41,848 bases of DNA from an uncultured Ruminococcus sp. (GTDB lineage: Bacteria; Bacillota; Clostridia; Oscillospirales; Ruminococcaceae): NCBI GenBank assembly GCA_947176075.1, contig CAMWPG010000005.1, positions 1-41,848 on the forward strand, written 5' to 3'. Below are positions 1 through 10,536 of this stretch, one piece after another. A model generated the notes under the pieces. It was not told the origin of the DNA. It ran no database searches and saw only the letters and a list, made by a program, of their open reading frames with translations. Position numbers and translations under genes: made by a program. The stretch's first letter is position 1. Every line of letters starts with the position of its first letter.

Positions 1-52
1 TACTTATGGAGTAAATTGATAAAGTTTTATATATTTGATGGAGGATAAGAAT

Positions 53-916
53 ATGGAGATCAAAAAGATAATTGCTGCTTTGTCTGTTATAGTAATGTCT
101 GCTGCAATGTTTACTGCCTGCGGCGGAAGCAATGACAGTTCATCATCATCAGATTCATCAGCAACAGAGGCTGAAACTCAGGAGGAATCTACAACAGAGG
201 CAGAGACTACAGAAGCAGCAACAGAGGAAGAAAAAGCTACAGAAGAAGAGACTGAAGCAGAAACTAGCGAAGAAAATTCATCTGATACAGACACATCAGA
301 ATCAGGCGATGCAACAACTGATTTCGGAGATATAACTATAAGCATGGATGCTTCTGAATCTACAGAAGAAGCACCGGTTAAGTTTGGTGAATGGGCAACT
401 ATCGGAACATTTTCAGCTCAGGATAAGATATATCATAACGTTGCTTTGAGAATTACAAAAGTAACAACTGCAACAGACGATCAGAAGTATATTGATGATG
501 CTATTGATCTTAACAATGATTTATGTTCTGGATATGGCAAGATAGACGTATCACAGCTTAAAATTCCGAGTGACTGCGAGTTGTGTGTTGTTGATTATGA
601 AATTCACATTCCTGCTGATTTCCCAAGTGCTGAATGGGGTGTGGTATCTCCTTCATTTAGTCTTAGCGTAGATAATACAGATGGAGCTGGTTTCCCGAGT
701 GCTGATGGTGCGTCATCATATATCGGTCTTTCTACTACAACATCACTTTCAGTTCGTGATGACACTAAGTACCAAGTTGGTGAAACATATGCATTCAGAA
801 GCCTTTATATAATGGTAAAGGGCTATGATAAGATCGCATACAAGATTTCTGCTTGTAAAGAGGGCACAGTAGAGGTTTCTGACGGTCGTTATGACGCATA
901 TTTCGCAAGCAAATAA
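53..916 (+). CDS. Secreted lipoprotein with acidic Thr/Glu-rich linker, unknown function
   Basis: The start is the ATG at 53, preceded by GGAGG at 40-44; in-frame codons further upstream (TTG 35, ATG 38) lack a site. The protein is 287 residues. It has a short basic N-terminus, a hydrophobic stretch and a lipobox ending in Cys23 (FTAC), so it should be lipid-anchored on the outer face of the membrane. Residues about 25-100 are a low-complexity Ser/Thr/Glu/Ala linker, like the linker of the GH5 lipoprotein at 14596-16740. The remainder (about 110-287) looks like a compact extracellular domain, possibly of the DUF4352/telomeric-repeat-like sandwich type, but no family can be named with confidence. 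It ends before a bidirectional hairpin terminator. Confidence 0.85.
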   Translation: MEIKKIIAALSVIVMSAAMFTACGGSNDSSSSSDSSATEAETQEESTTEAETTEAATEEEKATEEETEAETSEENSSDTDTSESGDATTDFGDITISMDASESTEEAPVKFGEWATIGTFSAQDKIYHNVALRITKVTTATDDQKYIDDAIDLNNDLCSGYGKIDVSQLKIPSDCELCVVDYEIHIPADFPSAEWGVVSPSFSLSVDNTDGAGFPSADGASSYIGLSTTTSLSVRDDTKYQVGETYAFRSLYIMVKGYDKIAYKISACKEGTVEVSDGRYDAYFASK

Positions 917-930
917 AATATCGCATAAGA

Positions 931-982
931 AAAAAGTTTTTGGCGCAGCAAATTTTCAAAAAGGCTGCACCAAAAACTTTTT
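931..982. terminator. Bidirectional hairpin terminator between convergent genes
   Basis: The arms are AAAAAGTTTTTGGCGCAGC (931-949) and its near complement at 964-982, flanked by A- and T-runs on both sides. The hairpin serves the lipoprotein gene on + and the small membrane gene on -, whose stop codon at 981-983 lies inside it. It resembles the hairpins at 10456-10503 and 14549-14584. Confidence 0.8.
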
Positions 983-1238
983 ATTTTTTAATCTGCTTTT
1001 TTATTTCTTTCAGCTTTTTAAGCTTAGGTCGTGCAACAATAAACGCTGTTGAGCCCATAGCTGCTGTAAAAATTATAAGAAATCCTGCTATTTTCGTACC
1101 TTTGGATATTGACTCTTCTGCTTTCTGCTGAGTTTCTGCAATCTCTGTGACTGGCTCAGCTGCAACTGATAAAGGAATTGTAACACTACATAGGCACATA
1201 AATAAAGCACAAATAAGAACTGTGATTTTGTGTCTCAT
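981..1238 (-). CDS. Small exported single-pass membrane protein, hypothetical
   Basis: The protein is 85 residues from the ATG at 1238, preceded by GAGGTGG; an upstream in-frame start at 1265 lacks a site. It has an N-terminal signal sequence (MRHKITVLICALFMCLCS...), a short extracellular Glu/Ala-rich segment, a second hydrophobic segment (about residues 50-68) and a very basic Lys-rich tail that should stay in the cytoplasm. It lies 75 bp downstream of rpoC in the same direction but behind a hairpin, so co-transcription is uncertain. The family is not recognised. The layout (signal, short ectodomain, membrane helix, KK tail) resembles cell-wall-sorted proteins, but no LPxTG motif is visible. 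Confidence 0.65.
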   Translation of the reverse strand: MRHKITVLICALFMCLCSVTIPLSVAAEPVTEIAETQQKAEESISKGTKIAGFLIIFTAAMGSTAFIVARPKLKKLKEIKKQIKK

Positions 1239-1257
1239 AAAATCCACCTCATATAAT

Positions 1258-1286
1258 AACAGCACCGCTTAAAAGCAGTGCTGTTT
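1258..1286. terminator. Hairpin downstream of rpoC
   Basis: The pair is AACAGCACcGCT / AGCAGTGCTGTT, with one C·A mispair, around a TTAA loop. The T-run lies on the + strand side (1283 onward). For rpoC on the minus strand the following tract is only GTTATTATAT, so termination may be partial. Confidence 0.6.
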
Positions 1287-1313
1287 TTTATTATTATTTT
1301 AACTGATTATCAA

Positions 1314-4300
1314 TTATAATCCCTGAAAATTCAAGCCGGAAGCTGATGCGTGTTGATCAAGGTAACTATTTTCATTCTTGACAATACGAACATTGTTGTA
1401 AACTTCCATACCAGTACCTGCCGGAAGCAGTTTACCGATAATAACATTTTCTTTCAGACCATACAGATAATCACTCTTACCACGAATAGCGGCATCAGAA
1501 AGTGCTTTTGTCGTTTCTTGGAATGATGCTGCGGACAGGAAGCTATCAGAGCTTGATGCAGCCTTTGTAATACCCTGAAGTACAGGTCCTACTGTTACAA
1601 AACTCAGGTCGGTTTCACCATTATCCATGCGCTGCTGAATTTCAGAATTGACATCATTGACTTTCTTCTTATCAATGAGTGTACCGGGAAGCAGATAGCT
1701 GCTGCCGGAATCTGCTATTTTAACCTTTCTGAGCATCTGACGAACAATAACCTCAATGTGTTTGTCATTGATGTCAACACCCTGTAAACGATAAACCTTC
1801 TGTACTTCCTTAATAATATAATCCTGAACAGCGTCAACGCCAAGAATGCTGAGTATATCGCCTGGATATATATTACCCTCTGTAAGGCGTGTACCCTTTA
1901 CGATCTCGTCACCTTCACGTACACGAATTTTCAAGCTGTAGTGTATCGGATAAGCCTCAGATTCACCGGTTTGTTTATTGGTAATATAAATTGTACGTGC
2001 GGTCTTTATCTCTTCGATATGAACTGTACCGCCCTCTCGTGCCAGAATAGCAGCACTCTTAGGATGACGGCTTTCAAACAGTTCCTCAACACGAGGCAGA
2101 CCCTGTGTGATATCTTCCGCAGAAGCGATACCACCTGTATGGAAGGTACGCATTGTAAGCTGAGTACCAGGTTCACCGATAGATTGAGCAGCTATAACGC
2201 CGACAGTTTCACCGACAGAAACAAGATTTCCATTTGCAAGATTCATGCCATAGCACTTAGCGCATACGCCCTGTTTAGCGCAGCAGGTCAGTACGCTGCG
2301 AATCTTAACAGAGGTAATATTTGCAGCTTCAAGCTTTGCGGCATCATCCTCTGTGAGCATCTTATTCTTAGATAGAATAAGATCGCCTGTTACAGGATCC
2401 TTGATATCATCAACAAGATAACGTCCGGCAAGACGATCGGAAAGCTTTTCAATAAGCTCATTGCCATTGCGTATCTCAGAAACAGTCAGACCATCAGATG
2501 CACCGCAGTCCAGTTCACGAATAATTACCTCCTGAGATACATCTACAAGACGTCTTGTCAAATATCCTGAGTCAGCGGTACGAAGAGCGGTATCTGCCAG
2601 ACCCTTACGAGCACCACGAGAGGAAATGAAGTATTCCAGAATGTTAAGACCTTCACGATAATTTGAACGAATAGGCATTTCGATAGTAGCACCGGAGGTA
2701 TTTGCGATAAGTCCGCGCATACCTGCAAGCTGACGAATCTGGCTCATACTACCACGGGCACCGGAGTCAGCCATCATGAATATAGGATTATACTTATCAA
2801 GACCATTTTTCAGAGCTGTAGTAACGTCCTCCGTAGCCTTATTCCAGATCTGAACGAAACGGGCAGATTTTTCAGCAGATGAAATATATCCATATTCATA
2901 CTGATTATTTATATCGCTTATCATATCGTCAGCAGTTTCAATGATTTCCTTTTTCTGCTTAGGTATCTCAGCGTCACATACGGCAACAGTAATAGCAGCT
3001 CTTGTAGAATACTTAAAGCCCGTTGCCTTTACTTTGTCGAGAACCTCAGATGTTGTAGCAGTACCATGGAACTTTATACAGCGGTCAATGATCTGACCAA
3101 GCTGCTTCTTGCCGACCAGAAATGCAATTTCAAGATCAAATTGATGTTCAGAGCTTGTGCGGTCAACATAACCAAGATCTTGTGGAATATTTGCATTGAA
3201 GATAAGTCTACCTACTGTACAATCAATTAGCTTAGTAACTCTTCTGTCGCCGATATCTTTTGTGATGCGAACCTTTATTTTAGCGTGAATAGAAACATCG
3301 CCCTCATTATAAGCCATAAGTGCTTCGTCAACATCACGGAATACCTTTCCTTCGCCCTTTTCGCCTTCCTTTTCCATGGTAAGGTAGTATGAACCCAGTA
3401 CCATATCCTGAGTAGGAACTGCAACAGGACGACCGTCAGACGGCTTTAGAAGGTTATTTGCAGCAAGCATGAGGAAGCGAGCCTCAGCCTGAGCTTCGGC
3501 AGAAAGCGGCAGATGTACAGCCATCTGGTCGCCGTCGAAGTCAGCGTTAAATGCAGAACATACCAGCGGGTGCAGCTTTAAAGCACGACCCTCAACGAGT
3601 ATCGGCTCAAACGCCTGAATACCCAAACGGTGAAGTGTGGGGGCACGGTTGAGGAGAACAGGATGATCCTTGATAACATCTTCAAGAGCATCCCATACCT
3701 CAGCGGAAGCATGATCAACTTTCTTACGTGCGCTTTTTATATTTTGAATAACCTTTGTATCAACAAGTCTCTTGAGAACAAAAGGTTTGAAAAGTTCGAG
3801 AGCCATTTCCTTTGGCAGACCGCACTGATACATTTTCAGCTCAGGACCTACAACGATAACGGAACGTCCTGAATAGTCAACACGCTTACCAAGCAGATTC
3901 TGACGGAATCGACCCTGCTTACCTTTAAGCATATCGGAAAGGGATTTAAGAGCACGGTTATTCGGACCTGTAACAGGTCTGCCATGTCTGCCGTTGTCAA
4001 TAAGTGCGTCAACAGCTTCCTGAAGCATTCTCTTTTCATTTCTTACGATGATATCCGGAGCTTCAAGCTCAAGCATTCTTTTAAGACGATTATTACGATT
4101 TATAACACGGCGATAGAGATCATTCAGGTCAGATGTTGCATAACGTCCGCCGTCGAGCATTACCATAGGACGCAGATCCGGAGGAATTACCGGAATTGCT
4201 GTCAATATCATCCATTCCGGACGATTTCCTGACAGACGGAATGCCTCAACTATATCCAGACGTTTAAGAAGCTTCAGACGCTTCTGGTCTGATGTCATAT

Positions 4301-4886
4301 CATTAAGATTTTCTTTAAGCTCTGCTGAAAGAGTATCCAGATTGATTTCCTTCAGAAGCTCATATATGGACTCTGCGCCCATAGATGCTCTGAACTCATC
4401 CCCGTATTTTTCACGGAAAGATGTATATTCCTTTTCCGTCAGCAGCTGCTTTTTTTCAAGCTCAGTATTGCCCGGGTCAAGGACGATATATTTTGTAAAG
4501 TAAAGAACTTCTTCCAGACGCTTCTGGGATATTTCCAGCATCTGACCTATACGTGAAGGAGTGCCCTTGAAATACCAGATATGAGAAACAGGCGCTGCCA
4601 GCTCAATATGTCCCATACGTTCACGTCGAACCTTGGAACGAGTAACCTCAACTCCGCAGCGATCGCAGACCTTACCCTTAAAGCGAATTTTCTTGAATTT
4701 ACCGCAGTGACATTCCCAGTCCTTAGTTGGACCGAAGATGCGTTCACAGTACAGACCGTCACGTTCGGGTTTCTGTGTACGGTAATTTATGGTTTCCGGA
4801 CGCTCAACAGCGCCGTATGACCATTCCCGGATGCGTTCCGGAGATGCCAGACCAATTTTAATGGATTCAAATGTATTAAATTCCAA
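1314..4886 (-). CDS. rpoC: DNA-directed RNA polymerase subunit beta'
   Basis: This is the largest catalytic subunit of RNA polymerase, 1190 residues. The start is TTG at 4886, with AGGAGG at 4894-4899 on the minus strand; this gives the family N-terminus (M)[22 protein letters not shown], whereas the ATG further upstream lacks a site. Visible landmarks are the N-terminal zinc site (Cys59, Cys61, Cys74, Cys77), the Mg-binding catalytic loop NADFDGD at 447-453 and the second zinc cluster [11 protein letters not shown]. The motif [16 protein letters not shown] of the bridge/trigger region is also present. It follows rpoB after 93 bp and forms the usual rpoBC operon. Length and motifs are normal for Firmicutes. 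Confidence 0.99.
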   Translation of the reverse strand: MEFNTFESIKIGLASPERIREWSYGAVERPETINYRTQKPERDGLYCERIFGPTKDWECHCGKFKKIRFKGKVCDRCGVEVTRSKVRRERMGHIELAAPVSHIWYFKGTPSRIGQMLEISQKRLEEVLYFTKYIVLDPGNTELEKKQLLTEKEYTSFREKYGDEFRASMGAESIYELLKEINLDTLSAELKENLNDMTSDQKRLKLLKRLDIVEAFRLSGNRPEWMILTAIPVIPPDLRPMVMLDGGRYATSDLNDLYRRVINRNNRLKRMLELEAPDIIVRNEKRMLQEAVDALIDNGRHGRPVTGPNNRALKSLSDMLKGKQGRFRQNLLGKRVDYSGRSVIVVGPELKMYQCGLPKEMALELFKPFVLKRLVDTKVIQNIKSARKKVDHASAEVWDALEDVIKDHPVLLNRAPTLHRLGIQAFEPILVEGRALKLHPLVCSAFNADFDGDQMAVHLPLSAEAQAEARFLMLAANNLLKPSDGRPVAVPTQDMVLGSYYLTMEKEGEKGEGKVFRDVDEALMAYNEGDVSIHAKIKVRITKDIGDRRVTKLIDCTVGRLIFNANIPQDLGYVDRTSSEHQFDLEIAFLVGKKQLGQIIDRCIKFHGTATTSEVLDKVKATGFKYSTRAAITVAVCDAEIPKQKKEIIETADDMISDINNQYEYGYISSAEKSARFVQIWNKATEDVTTALKNGLDKYNPIFMMADSGARGSMSQIRQLAGMRGLIANTSGATIEMPIRSNYREGLNILEYFISSRGARKGLADTALRTADSGYLTRRLVDVSQEVIIRELDCGASDGLTVSEIRNGNELIEKLSDRLAGRYLVDDIKDPVTGDLILSKNKMLTEDDAAKLEAANITSVKIRSVLTCCAKQGVCAKCYGMNLANGNLVSVGETVGVIAAQSIGEPGTQLTMRTFHTGGIASAEDITQGLPRVEELFESRHPKSAAILAREGGTVHIEEIKTARTIYITNKQTGESEAYPIHYSLKIRVREGDEIVKGTRLTEGNIYPGDILSILGVDAVQDYIIKEVQKVYRLQGVDINDKHIEVIVRQMLRKVKIADSGSSYLLPGTLIDKKKVNDVNSEIQQRMDNGETDLSFVTVGPVLQGITKAASSSDSFLSAASFQETTKALSDAAIRGKSDYLYGLKENVIIGKLLPAGTGMEVYNNVRIVKNENSYLDQHASASGLNFQGL

Positions 4887-4979
4887 ACCGCTACCTCCTG
4901 AAAAATATAACAAGATAAAAATATATGGTGTGGCGGATGCTGCGGCAGACTAAATATCCGCCGCTATCCGGTATTGCCT

Positions 4980-7900
4980 TTAAATCAGATCATCGTCCAT
5001 ATCGTCATCAAAAAACATGTCGTCTTCATCGTCTTCATCATCCATCATGAAGCCTGTATCATCGTCATCAAGATGCTCAGCGTCCTTGAAAGAAAGACCT
5101 GCATCCTCCATATCGCCTTCAAGCTCATCATAGAAAGCTGTATCGTCAACATCTTCATCGATATAAGCGACTGGCTGAGGGATAAGGTTATCATCATCAT
5201 CAAATGTAGCCTTAAGATCAATTTCTTCCTGATTTCGGTCAAGCACACGAATATCAAGACCGAGTGACTGAAGTTCTTTTATAAGAACCTTGAATGATTC
5301 TGGAATGCCCGGTTTTGGAACATTCTGACCCTTTACGATAGCTTCATATGTGTTTACACGTCCGATAGTATCGTCCGACTTGACTGTCAGGATCTCCTGA
5401 AGAGTATATGCAGCGCCGTATGCTTCAAGTGCCCATACTTCCATCTCTCCGAAACGCTGACCGCCGAACTGAGCCTTACCGCCCAGAGGCTGCTGAGTTA
5501 CCAGAGCATACGGACCAACAGAACGTGCATGGATCTTATCGTCAACAAGGTGATGGAGTTTGAGGTAATACATATAACCAACAGTTACACGGTTATCAAA
5601 CTTTTCTCCGGTACGGCCGTCATAAAGCGTGAACTTACCGTCCTCGCACATTTCAAGAGCCTTAGGGTTTATGACCTTATCCATCGGACCAATATCGAAT
5701 TCATCATCACGGTGAGATTCATTGCGTTCATTTGCTTCACGGAAGCAGGCACGGATATCATCCTCGTGAGCACCGTCGAATACCGGTGTCATAATGTGCC
5801 AGCCCAGAGCCTTTGCAGCCATACCGAGGTGAACCTCAAGAACCTGTCCGATATTCATACGAGAAGGTACGCCAAGCGGATTCAGAACTATATCGAGAGG
5901 TGTGCCGTCCGGCAGGAATGGCATATCCTCTTCCGGAAGGATTCTTGAAACGACACCCTTGTTTCCGTGACGTCCAGCCATTTTATCGCCGATCGAGATC
6001 TTACGCTTTTGAGCAATATAGCAGCGAACCAGTTTGTTTACGCCTGCGCTCAGCTCATCACAGTTTTCACGGGTGAATATTTTTACATCAACGATAATGC
6101 CGGCTTCTCCGTGAGGTACTTTAAGAGAATTATCACGTACTTCTCTTGCTTTTTCACCGAATATAGCACGAAGAAGTCTTTCCTCGGCAGTAAGCTCGGT
6201 TTCGCCCTTAGGAGTTACCTTACCTACCAGAATATCGCCGGCATGAACTTCAGCACCGATACGAATAATACCGTCCTCATCAAGATCCTTGAGTGCGTCC
6301 TCGCCGACGTTCGGAATATCACGGGTGATTTCTTCAGGACCGAGCTTAGTATCACGGCACTCGATCTCGTATTCTTCTATATGAACAGATGTAAACACAT
6401 CTTCACGAACAAGTCTTTCGTTCAGAAGAACAGCGTCCTCGTAGTTATAGCCTTCCCATGTCATGAAGCCAATAAGAGCATTCTTACCAAGAGATATCTC
6501 ACCGTCCGCAGTAGCCGGACCGTCTGCCAGAACCTGACCCTTCTTAACACTATCGCCGATATTTACGATAGGCTTCTGATTAATACAAGTACCTTGGTTG
6601 GAACGTGTGAATTTAGAAAGCTTATAGCTGTATTCTTTTTCGTTTGCATCAATGACCTTGATCTCATCGGCGCTTACAAATGTTACAACGCCGTCAGCCT
6701 CAGCCAGTATACATACGCCTGAGTCAACAGCCGCCTTATATTCCATACCCGTACCAACGAAAGGTCTCTCAGTACGGAGCAGCGGCACAGCCTGACGCTG
6801 CATGTTAGAACCCATGAGGGCACGGTTTGCATCGTCGTTTTCAAGGAATGGGATCATAGATGTAGCCACGGACACAACCATCTTAGGTGAAACGTCCATG
6901 AAATCTATTTTTTCCTTTTCGATTTCAAGGATCTGGTCACGGAAACGAGCTGCAACCTTATCATTTGCGAATTTTCTATCCTCTGTAAGAGGTTCATTCG
7001 CCTGAGCTACTATATAATTATCCTCCACGTCCGCAGTCATATAGACAACTTCGCTTGTTACAGTTCCGGTTGACTTGTCAACTCTGCGGTAAGGAGCTTC
7101 TATAAAGCCGTATTCATTTATACGGGCAAATGTTGCAAGATAGGAGATCAAACCGATATTAGGACCTTCAGGAGTTTCGATAGGGCACATTCTGCCGTAA
7201 TGGCTGTAGTGTACGTCACGAACCTCAAATCCCGCTCTGTCTCGTGAAAGACCGCCCGGACCCAGCGCAGACAGACGTCGCTTATGAGTCAGCTCAGCCA
7301 GAGGGTTATTCTGATCCATGAACTGTGACAGCGGTGAAGAACCGAAGAATTCCTTGATAGCCGCTGTAATAGGTCTGATATTTATAAGAGCCTGAGGAGT
7401 AACAACATCCATATCCTGAGCCTGAATATTCATTCTCTCACGGATAACACGTTCCATACGTGTAAAGCCGATTCTAAACTGATTCTGTAGTAGCTCTCCG
7501 ACTGAACGAATACGGCGGTTGCCAAGATGGTCAATGTCATCCTGAGTGCCGATGCCTTCGCAAAGATTCAGGAAATAGCTGATAGAAGAATAAATATCAT
7601 CAAGGGTAATATGTTTTGGAACCAGCTCGTCCCGGCGTCTTTTAACAGCGTCTCTTATTTCGTTTTCATCAGAGGTGCTTTCCAGGATTTCACGGAGAAC
7701 CGGATAAGAAACAAGCTCACGTATGCCGACTTCTGCTGCATCAAATGAAACATACTTTGAAATATCAACCATTCGGTTACCCAGAACCTTGACCTCACGC
7801 TCAACAAAGTGCATAGCGTTTTCGCCAGTTTCAGTTGTATAATATTCCTTGCATTCAACGTTGAGGTATGCTTCCCGAACACCTGCATTCTGGATCTGCA

Positions 7901-8852
7901 TTGCCTGATCGTATGTCAGTACAGTTTTCGCATCAAATAAAAGCTCGCCTGTCATAGGATCAGCCACAGGTCTTGAAAGCTCGTGACCAGCAAGACGTTC
8001 TGCAATGCCAAGCTTCTTGTTATACTTGTAACGTCCGAATTGACATAAGTCATAACGTTTAGCGTCAAAGAACAGGTTGTTAATATGTGTCTGAGAGCTT
8101 TCAACTGTAGGCGGTTCACCCGGACGAAGCTTTTTATAGAGATCAATAAGAGCTTCTTCACAATTCTTTGCGACATCTTTTTGTATAATTGTTTGGGAAA
8201 GGCGTTCGTCCTCACCAAACATATCAAATATCTCTTCACTGCTGCCCAGACCGATAGCACGGATAAATGTTGTGATCGGGATCTTACGGTTTTTATCTAT
8301 ACGGACGTACACAACATCGTTGGAGTCCATTTCATATTCAAGCCATGCGCCGCGGTTAGGAATGATCTGTGTCTTGAAAAGATCCTTACCGGTACGATCT
8401 TTCTCAGAAGAATAGTACGCACCCGGAGAACGAACCAGCTGAGATACGATAACACGCTCTGCACCGTTGATAACGAATGTGCCGCTGTCAGTCATCAGAG
8501 GGAAGTCACCTAAAAAGACTTCGCTTTCCTTGACCTCACCGGTTTCTTTATTCCAGAGAGCAGCCGTTACACGAAGAGGCGCAGCATAGGTTACGTCACG
8601 TTCCTTACATTCAGGAATAGTGTACTTAGGCTTATCGTCAAATTTATAGTCGATAAAATTCAAAACAAGATTTCCGTTATAATCGGTAATCGAGGAAAAT
8701 TCCTGAAACACATCACGCAAACCGACTTCACGGAACCAGCGGTATGAGTTGATCTGTATTTCGATCAGATTGGGCATATCAAGAACTTCATTGATTTTAC
8801 CGAAGTTCATTCTGACATTTTTTCCAAGCTGCTTTGGCGTAACATTCACCAT
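4980..8852 (-). CDS. rpoB: DNA-directed RNA polymerase subunit beta
   Basis: This subunit of the RNA polymerase core is 1290 residues from the ATG at 8852; AAGGAGG lies 11 bases upstream and the in-frame TTG at 8882 is less likely. Family signatures include [11 protein letters not shown], the rifampicin-pocket segments [20 protein letters not shown] and [14 protein letters not shown], and GNKGVVS near the catalytic centre. The C-terminus ends in a long acidic tail (many Asp/Glu, about the last 40 residues), seen in some Clostridia. The gene is first in its operon with its own promoter at 9020-9048. rplJ and rplL, which precede rpoB in many bacteria, are not adjacent. Confidence 0.99.
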   Translation of the reverse strand: MVNVTPKQLGKNVRMNFGKINEVLDMPNLIEIQINSYRWFREVGLRDVFQEFSSITDYNGNLVLNFIDYKFDDKPKYTIPECKERDVTYAAPLRVTAALWNKETGEVKESEVFLGDFPLMTDSGTFVINGAERVIVSQLVRSPGAYYSSEKDRTGKDLFKTQIIPNRGAWLEYEMDSNDVVYVRIDKNRKIPITTFIRAIGLGSSEEIFDMFGEDERLSQTIIQKDVAKNCEEALIDLYKKLRPGEPPTVESSQTHINNLFFDAKRYDLCQFGRYKYNKKLGIAERLAGHELSRPVADPMTGELLFDAKTVLTYDQAMQIQNAGVREAYLNVECKEYYTTETGENAMHFVEREVKVLGNRMVDISKYVSFDAAEVGIRELVSYPVLREILESTSDENEIRDAVKRRRDELVPKHITLDDIYSSISYFLNLCEGIGTQDDIDHLGNRRIRSVGELLQNQFRIGFTRMERVIRERMNIQAQDMDVVTPQALINIRPITAAIKEFFGSSPLSQFMDQNNPLAELTHKRRLSALGPGGLSRDRAGFEVRDVHYSHYGRMCPIETPEGPNIGLISYLATFARINEYGFIEAPYRRVDKSTGTVTSEVVYMTADVEDNYIVAQANEPLTEDRKFANDKVAARFRDQILEIEKEKIDFMDVSPKMVVSVATSMIPFLENDDANRALMGSNMQRQAVPLLRTERPFVGTGMEYKAAVDSGVCILAEADGVVTFVSADEIKVIDANEKEYSYKLSKFTRSNQGTCINQKPIVNIGDSVKKGQVLADGPATADGEISLGKNALIGFMTWEGYNYEDAVLLNERLVREDVFTSVHIEEYEIECRDTKLGPEEITRDIPNVGEDALKDLDEDGIIRIGAEVHAGDILVGKVTPKGETELTAEERLLRAIFGEKAREVRDNSLKVPHGEAGIIVDVKIFTRENCDELSAGVNKLVRCYIAQKRKISIGDKMAGRHGNKGVVSRILPEEDMPFLPDGTPLDIVLNPLGVPSRMNIGQVLEVHLGMAAKALGWHIMTPVFDGAHEDDIRACFREANERNESHRDDEFDIGPMDKVINPKALEMCEDGKFTLYDGRTGEKFDNRVTVGYMYYLKLHHLVDDKIHARSVGPYALVTQQPLGGKAQFGGQRFGEMEVWALEAYGAAYTLQEILTVKSDDTIGRVNTYEAIVKGQNVPKPGIPESFKVLIKELQSLGLDIRVLDRNQEEIDLKATFDDDDNLIPQPVAYIDEDVDDTAFYDELEGDMEDAGLSFKDAEHLDDDDTGFMMDDEDDEDDMFFDDDMDDDLI

Positions 8853-8944
8853 AGGCGAAAAAACCTCCTTCGTTCTCGTCAAAGATAGATAGACGTTATC
8901 CCCAAGCGGACAGACTTTCTTTTATTAAAAAATCTGCAAAACAC

Positions 8945-8974
8945 TTGACAGATGGTAATGTAATGTGGTATACT
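8945..8974 (+). promoter_or_regulatory. Rightward promoter inside the rpoB leader
   Basis: TTGACA (8945-8950), an 18-bp spacer and TATACT (8969-8974) point away from rpoB. The predicted start near 8981 makes its 5' end overlap the rpoB transcript by about 30 nt. An 8-bp inverted repeat, ATTTTGCA (8975-8982) / TGCAAAAT (8990-8997), sits at the start point. Confidence 0.6.
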
Positions 8975-8980
8975 ATTTTG

Positions 8981-9127
8981 CAAGAATAATGCAAAATGCG
9001 CATTACGATACATTGTATTATTATACTATATTTTCCTTTTCTTGTCAAGGGCTTTTTTTATACTTTTTGTGTATTGTATATACTTATAAAAATCGCAGCT
9101 AAAAAACGCTGTGGTTTTATTTTTTGC
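8981..9127 (+). ncRNA. Candidate small RNA or antisense leader RNA opposite rpoB 5' region
   Basis: The sigma70-type promoter at 8945-8974 is followed about 145 bp later by a rho-independent terminator. Its stem is about 10 bp (9091-9100 with 9108-9117, two G·U pairs), followed by a T-rich tract. No open reading frame with a ribosome binding site lies between them. The RNA would be antisense to the very 5' end of the rpoB leader and cross the rpoB promoter. The call rests only on promoter and terminator spacing. Confidence 0.35.
9020..9048 (-). promoter_or_regulatory. rpoBC promoter
   Basis: On the minus strand a perfect TTGACA (9043-9048) and a perfect TATAAT (9020-9025) are separated by 17 bp. 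The predicted start is near 9013, giving a leader of about 160 nt before the rpoB ATG. Confidence 0.85.
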
Positions 9128-9461
9128 CTATATATATCATATAAATTGAAAAAATAGGTATGGCTTTTTAAAAAAATTATGCTCAAAAATTCACGCATAA
9201 GTTTTATGAAAATAAATTTTTATAAATAAAGTTGTCGGAAAGATTACAGAAAAATGTGACTGCGTGTGCAGATTCAACACATTGTTGAATCTGTGTTGAA
9301 ATATACACAGATATTTATTATAATGTGCAATAAAGCTATAGGAAACGACAAATTTATTTTTGGCTTATAATATTTTCGGTATAGTAATACATAAAATAAG
9401 TTGTTGTTTTATTTCTGGAGTTTAAATTAAGAGTAAAACTTTTGTGCTAAGCAGTCAGCAT
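9128..9461. other. AT-rich intergenic region with one palindrome
   Basis: No gene is seen. The only clear structure is a perfect 10-bp inverted repeat CAGATTCAAC (9269-9278) / GTTGAATCTG (9284-9293) with a 5-base loop. It is not followed by a T-run, so an operator is more likely than a terminator. Confidence 0.5.
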
Positions 9462-9490
9462 TTGACAAAATATAAATTTTCTGATACAAT
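9462..9490 (+). promoter_or_regulatory. Promoter of sugar transferase gene
   Basis: TTGACA (9462-9467), 17-bp spacer, TACAAT (9485-9490). The predicted start near 9497 leaves about 150 nt of leader before the ATG at 9649. Confidence 0.75.
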
Positions 9491-9648
9491 AGAAAGACAG
9501 GCAATTGTAGAATTGTAGTTATATATCGAATTATTGTATATATGTATTATGTCTTTTTAAGGCGGTACTGTGCAAATGCATCAGCCGCTTTTTGTGCAGT
9601 TATGCGATATTTGCAATAGCGGCGTATATTTTAGGAGGGTTTGTGCCT

Positions 9649-10443
9649 ATGGCGGCGAAGGCGGAGGTTAAGAATCTTACAGAAGAGATGATAACAGAAG
9701 TCACTCTTTCTACAATGAATAAAAATCCTAACGGTGAAACTAATTATCCTATACTTGAGTTTGATGAATATGCACTTGCGCTGCTGTCAACTGGTGTACA
9801 TGAAACATTGAAGTACAGCGAGGTGAAAGCCAACGGCGGTGCTGCATATGCTTTTATAAAGCGTTTAGCAGATATTATTTTATCATTTCTTGCGATTGTT
9901 GTATTATTTATACCGATGGCTATTATTGCACTTCTTGTGTTTTTGCAGGACAGGGGAAATCCGTTTTTCTCTCAGGCACGTCTTACAAAGGACGGAAAAG
10001 TATTTCGTATGTATAAATTTCGGTCTATGTGTATAGATGCCGAGGAAAAATTTGCTCAGGTTCAGCAGGAAAATGAAACTGATGGAATAGCTTTTAAAAA
10101 TACAAATGACCCGAGAATCACGAAAATCGGAGGGTTTCTCAGAAAGACATCGCTTGACGAGCTTCCTCAGCTTTGGAATGTACTTGCCGGAGATATGTCT
10201 ATTATAGGGCCAAGACCTCCGCTGCCAAGAGAGGTAGTGCTTTATACTCCGGCGCATATGGAGCGTTTGATCGTAAAGGGCGGACTTTCTTGTATCGCAC
10301 AATGTGAAGGCAGAAGCGATGTTGAGTTTGAAAAGTGGGTAAAATCTGATGTAGAATACATAAAAAGCAGAAGCCTTTGGCTTGATATCAAGCTTATAAT
10401 CAGAACTATAGTAGTTGTTATTATGAAAAAAGGCGCAAAATAA
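9649..10443 (+). CDS. Membrane sugar-phosphate transferase (bacterial sugar transferase family), copy 1
   Basis: The product is predicted to transfer a sugar-1-phosphate onto undecaprenyl phosphate, the first step in building an exopolysaccharide or glycan. The start is ATG 9649 (264 residues) with GGAGGG upstream; an earlier in-frame start at 9592 lacks a site. It has a soluble N-terminal segment of about 70 residues, one hydrophobic re-entrant/membrane helix (about 73-97), then the WcaJ/PglC-type catalytic domain: KFRSM (123-127), SLDELPQLWNV (168-178) and IIGPRPPLP (from 186). It lacks the multi-helix N-terminus of large WbaP-type enzymes. A close paralogue with the same N-terminal segment lies at 16822-17634. 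No glycosyltransferases are adjacent, so its product is unknown. Confidence 0.9.
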   Translation: MAAKAEVKNLTEEMITEVTLSTMNKNPNGETNYPILEFDEYALALLSTGVHETLKYSEVKANGGAAYAFIKRLADIILSFLAIVVLFIPMAIIALLVFLQDRGNPFFSQARLTKDGKVFRMYKFRSMCIDAEEKFAQVQQENETDGIAFKNTNDPRITKIGGFLRKTSLDELPQLWNVLAGDMSIIGPRPPLPREVVLYTPAHMERLIVKGGLSCIAQCEGRSDVEFEKWVKSDVEYIKSRSLWLDIKLIIRTIVVVIMKKGAK

Positions 10444-10455
10444 ATATATATTAAA

Positions 10456-10503
10456 AAAAGTTTTTCAGTGTAATATTTTCAAATACTGCACTGAAAAACT
10501 TTT
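10456..10503. terminator. Bidirectional hairpin terminator
   Basis: The arms AAAAGTTTTTCAGTG (10456-10470) and CACTGAAAAACTTTT (10489-10503) form a perfect 15-bp stem flanked by A- and T-runs. It separates the convergent sugar transferase and rodA-like genes. Confidence 0.85.
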
Positions 10504-10536
10504 ATTTTTTGACTATAAGAGCCGAATGGCTTAGAC

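Noticed and set aside
132-335. 67-codon open frame rich in Gln/Lys
   Set aside because: Out-of-frame reading of the low-complexity linker of the lipoprotein gene.
5967-6722. 251-codon open frame on the + strand
   Set aside because: It lies fully inside rpoB on the opposite strand with no recognisable motif or start site.
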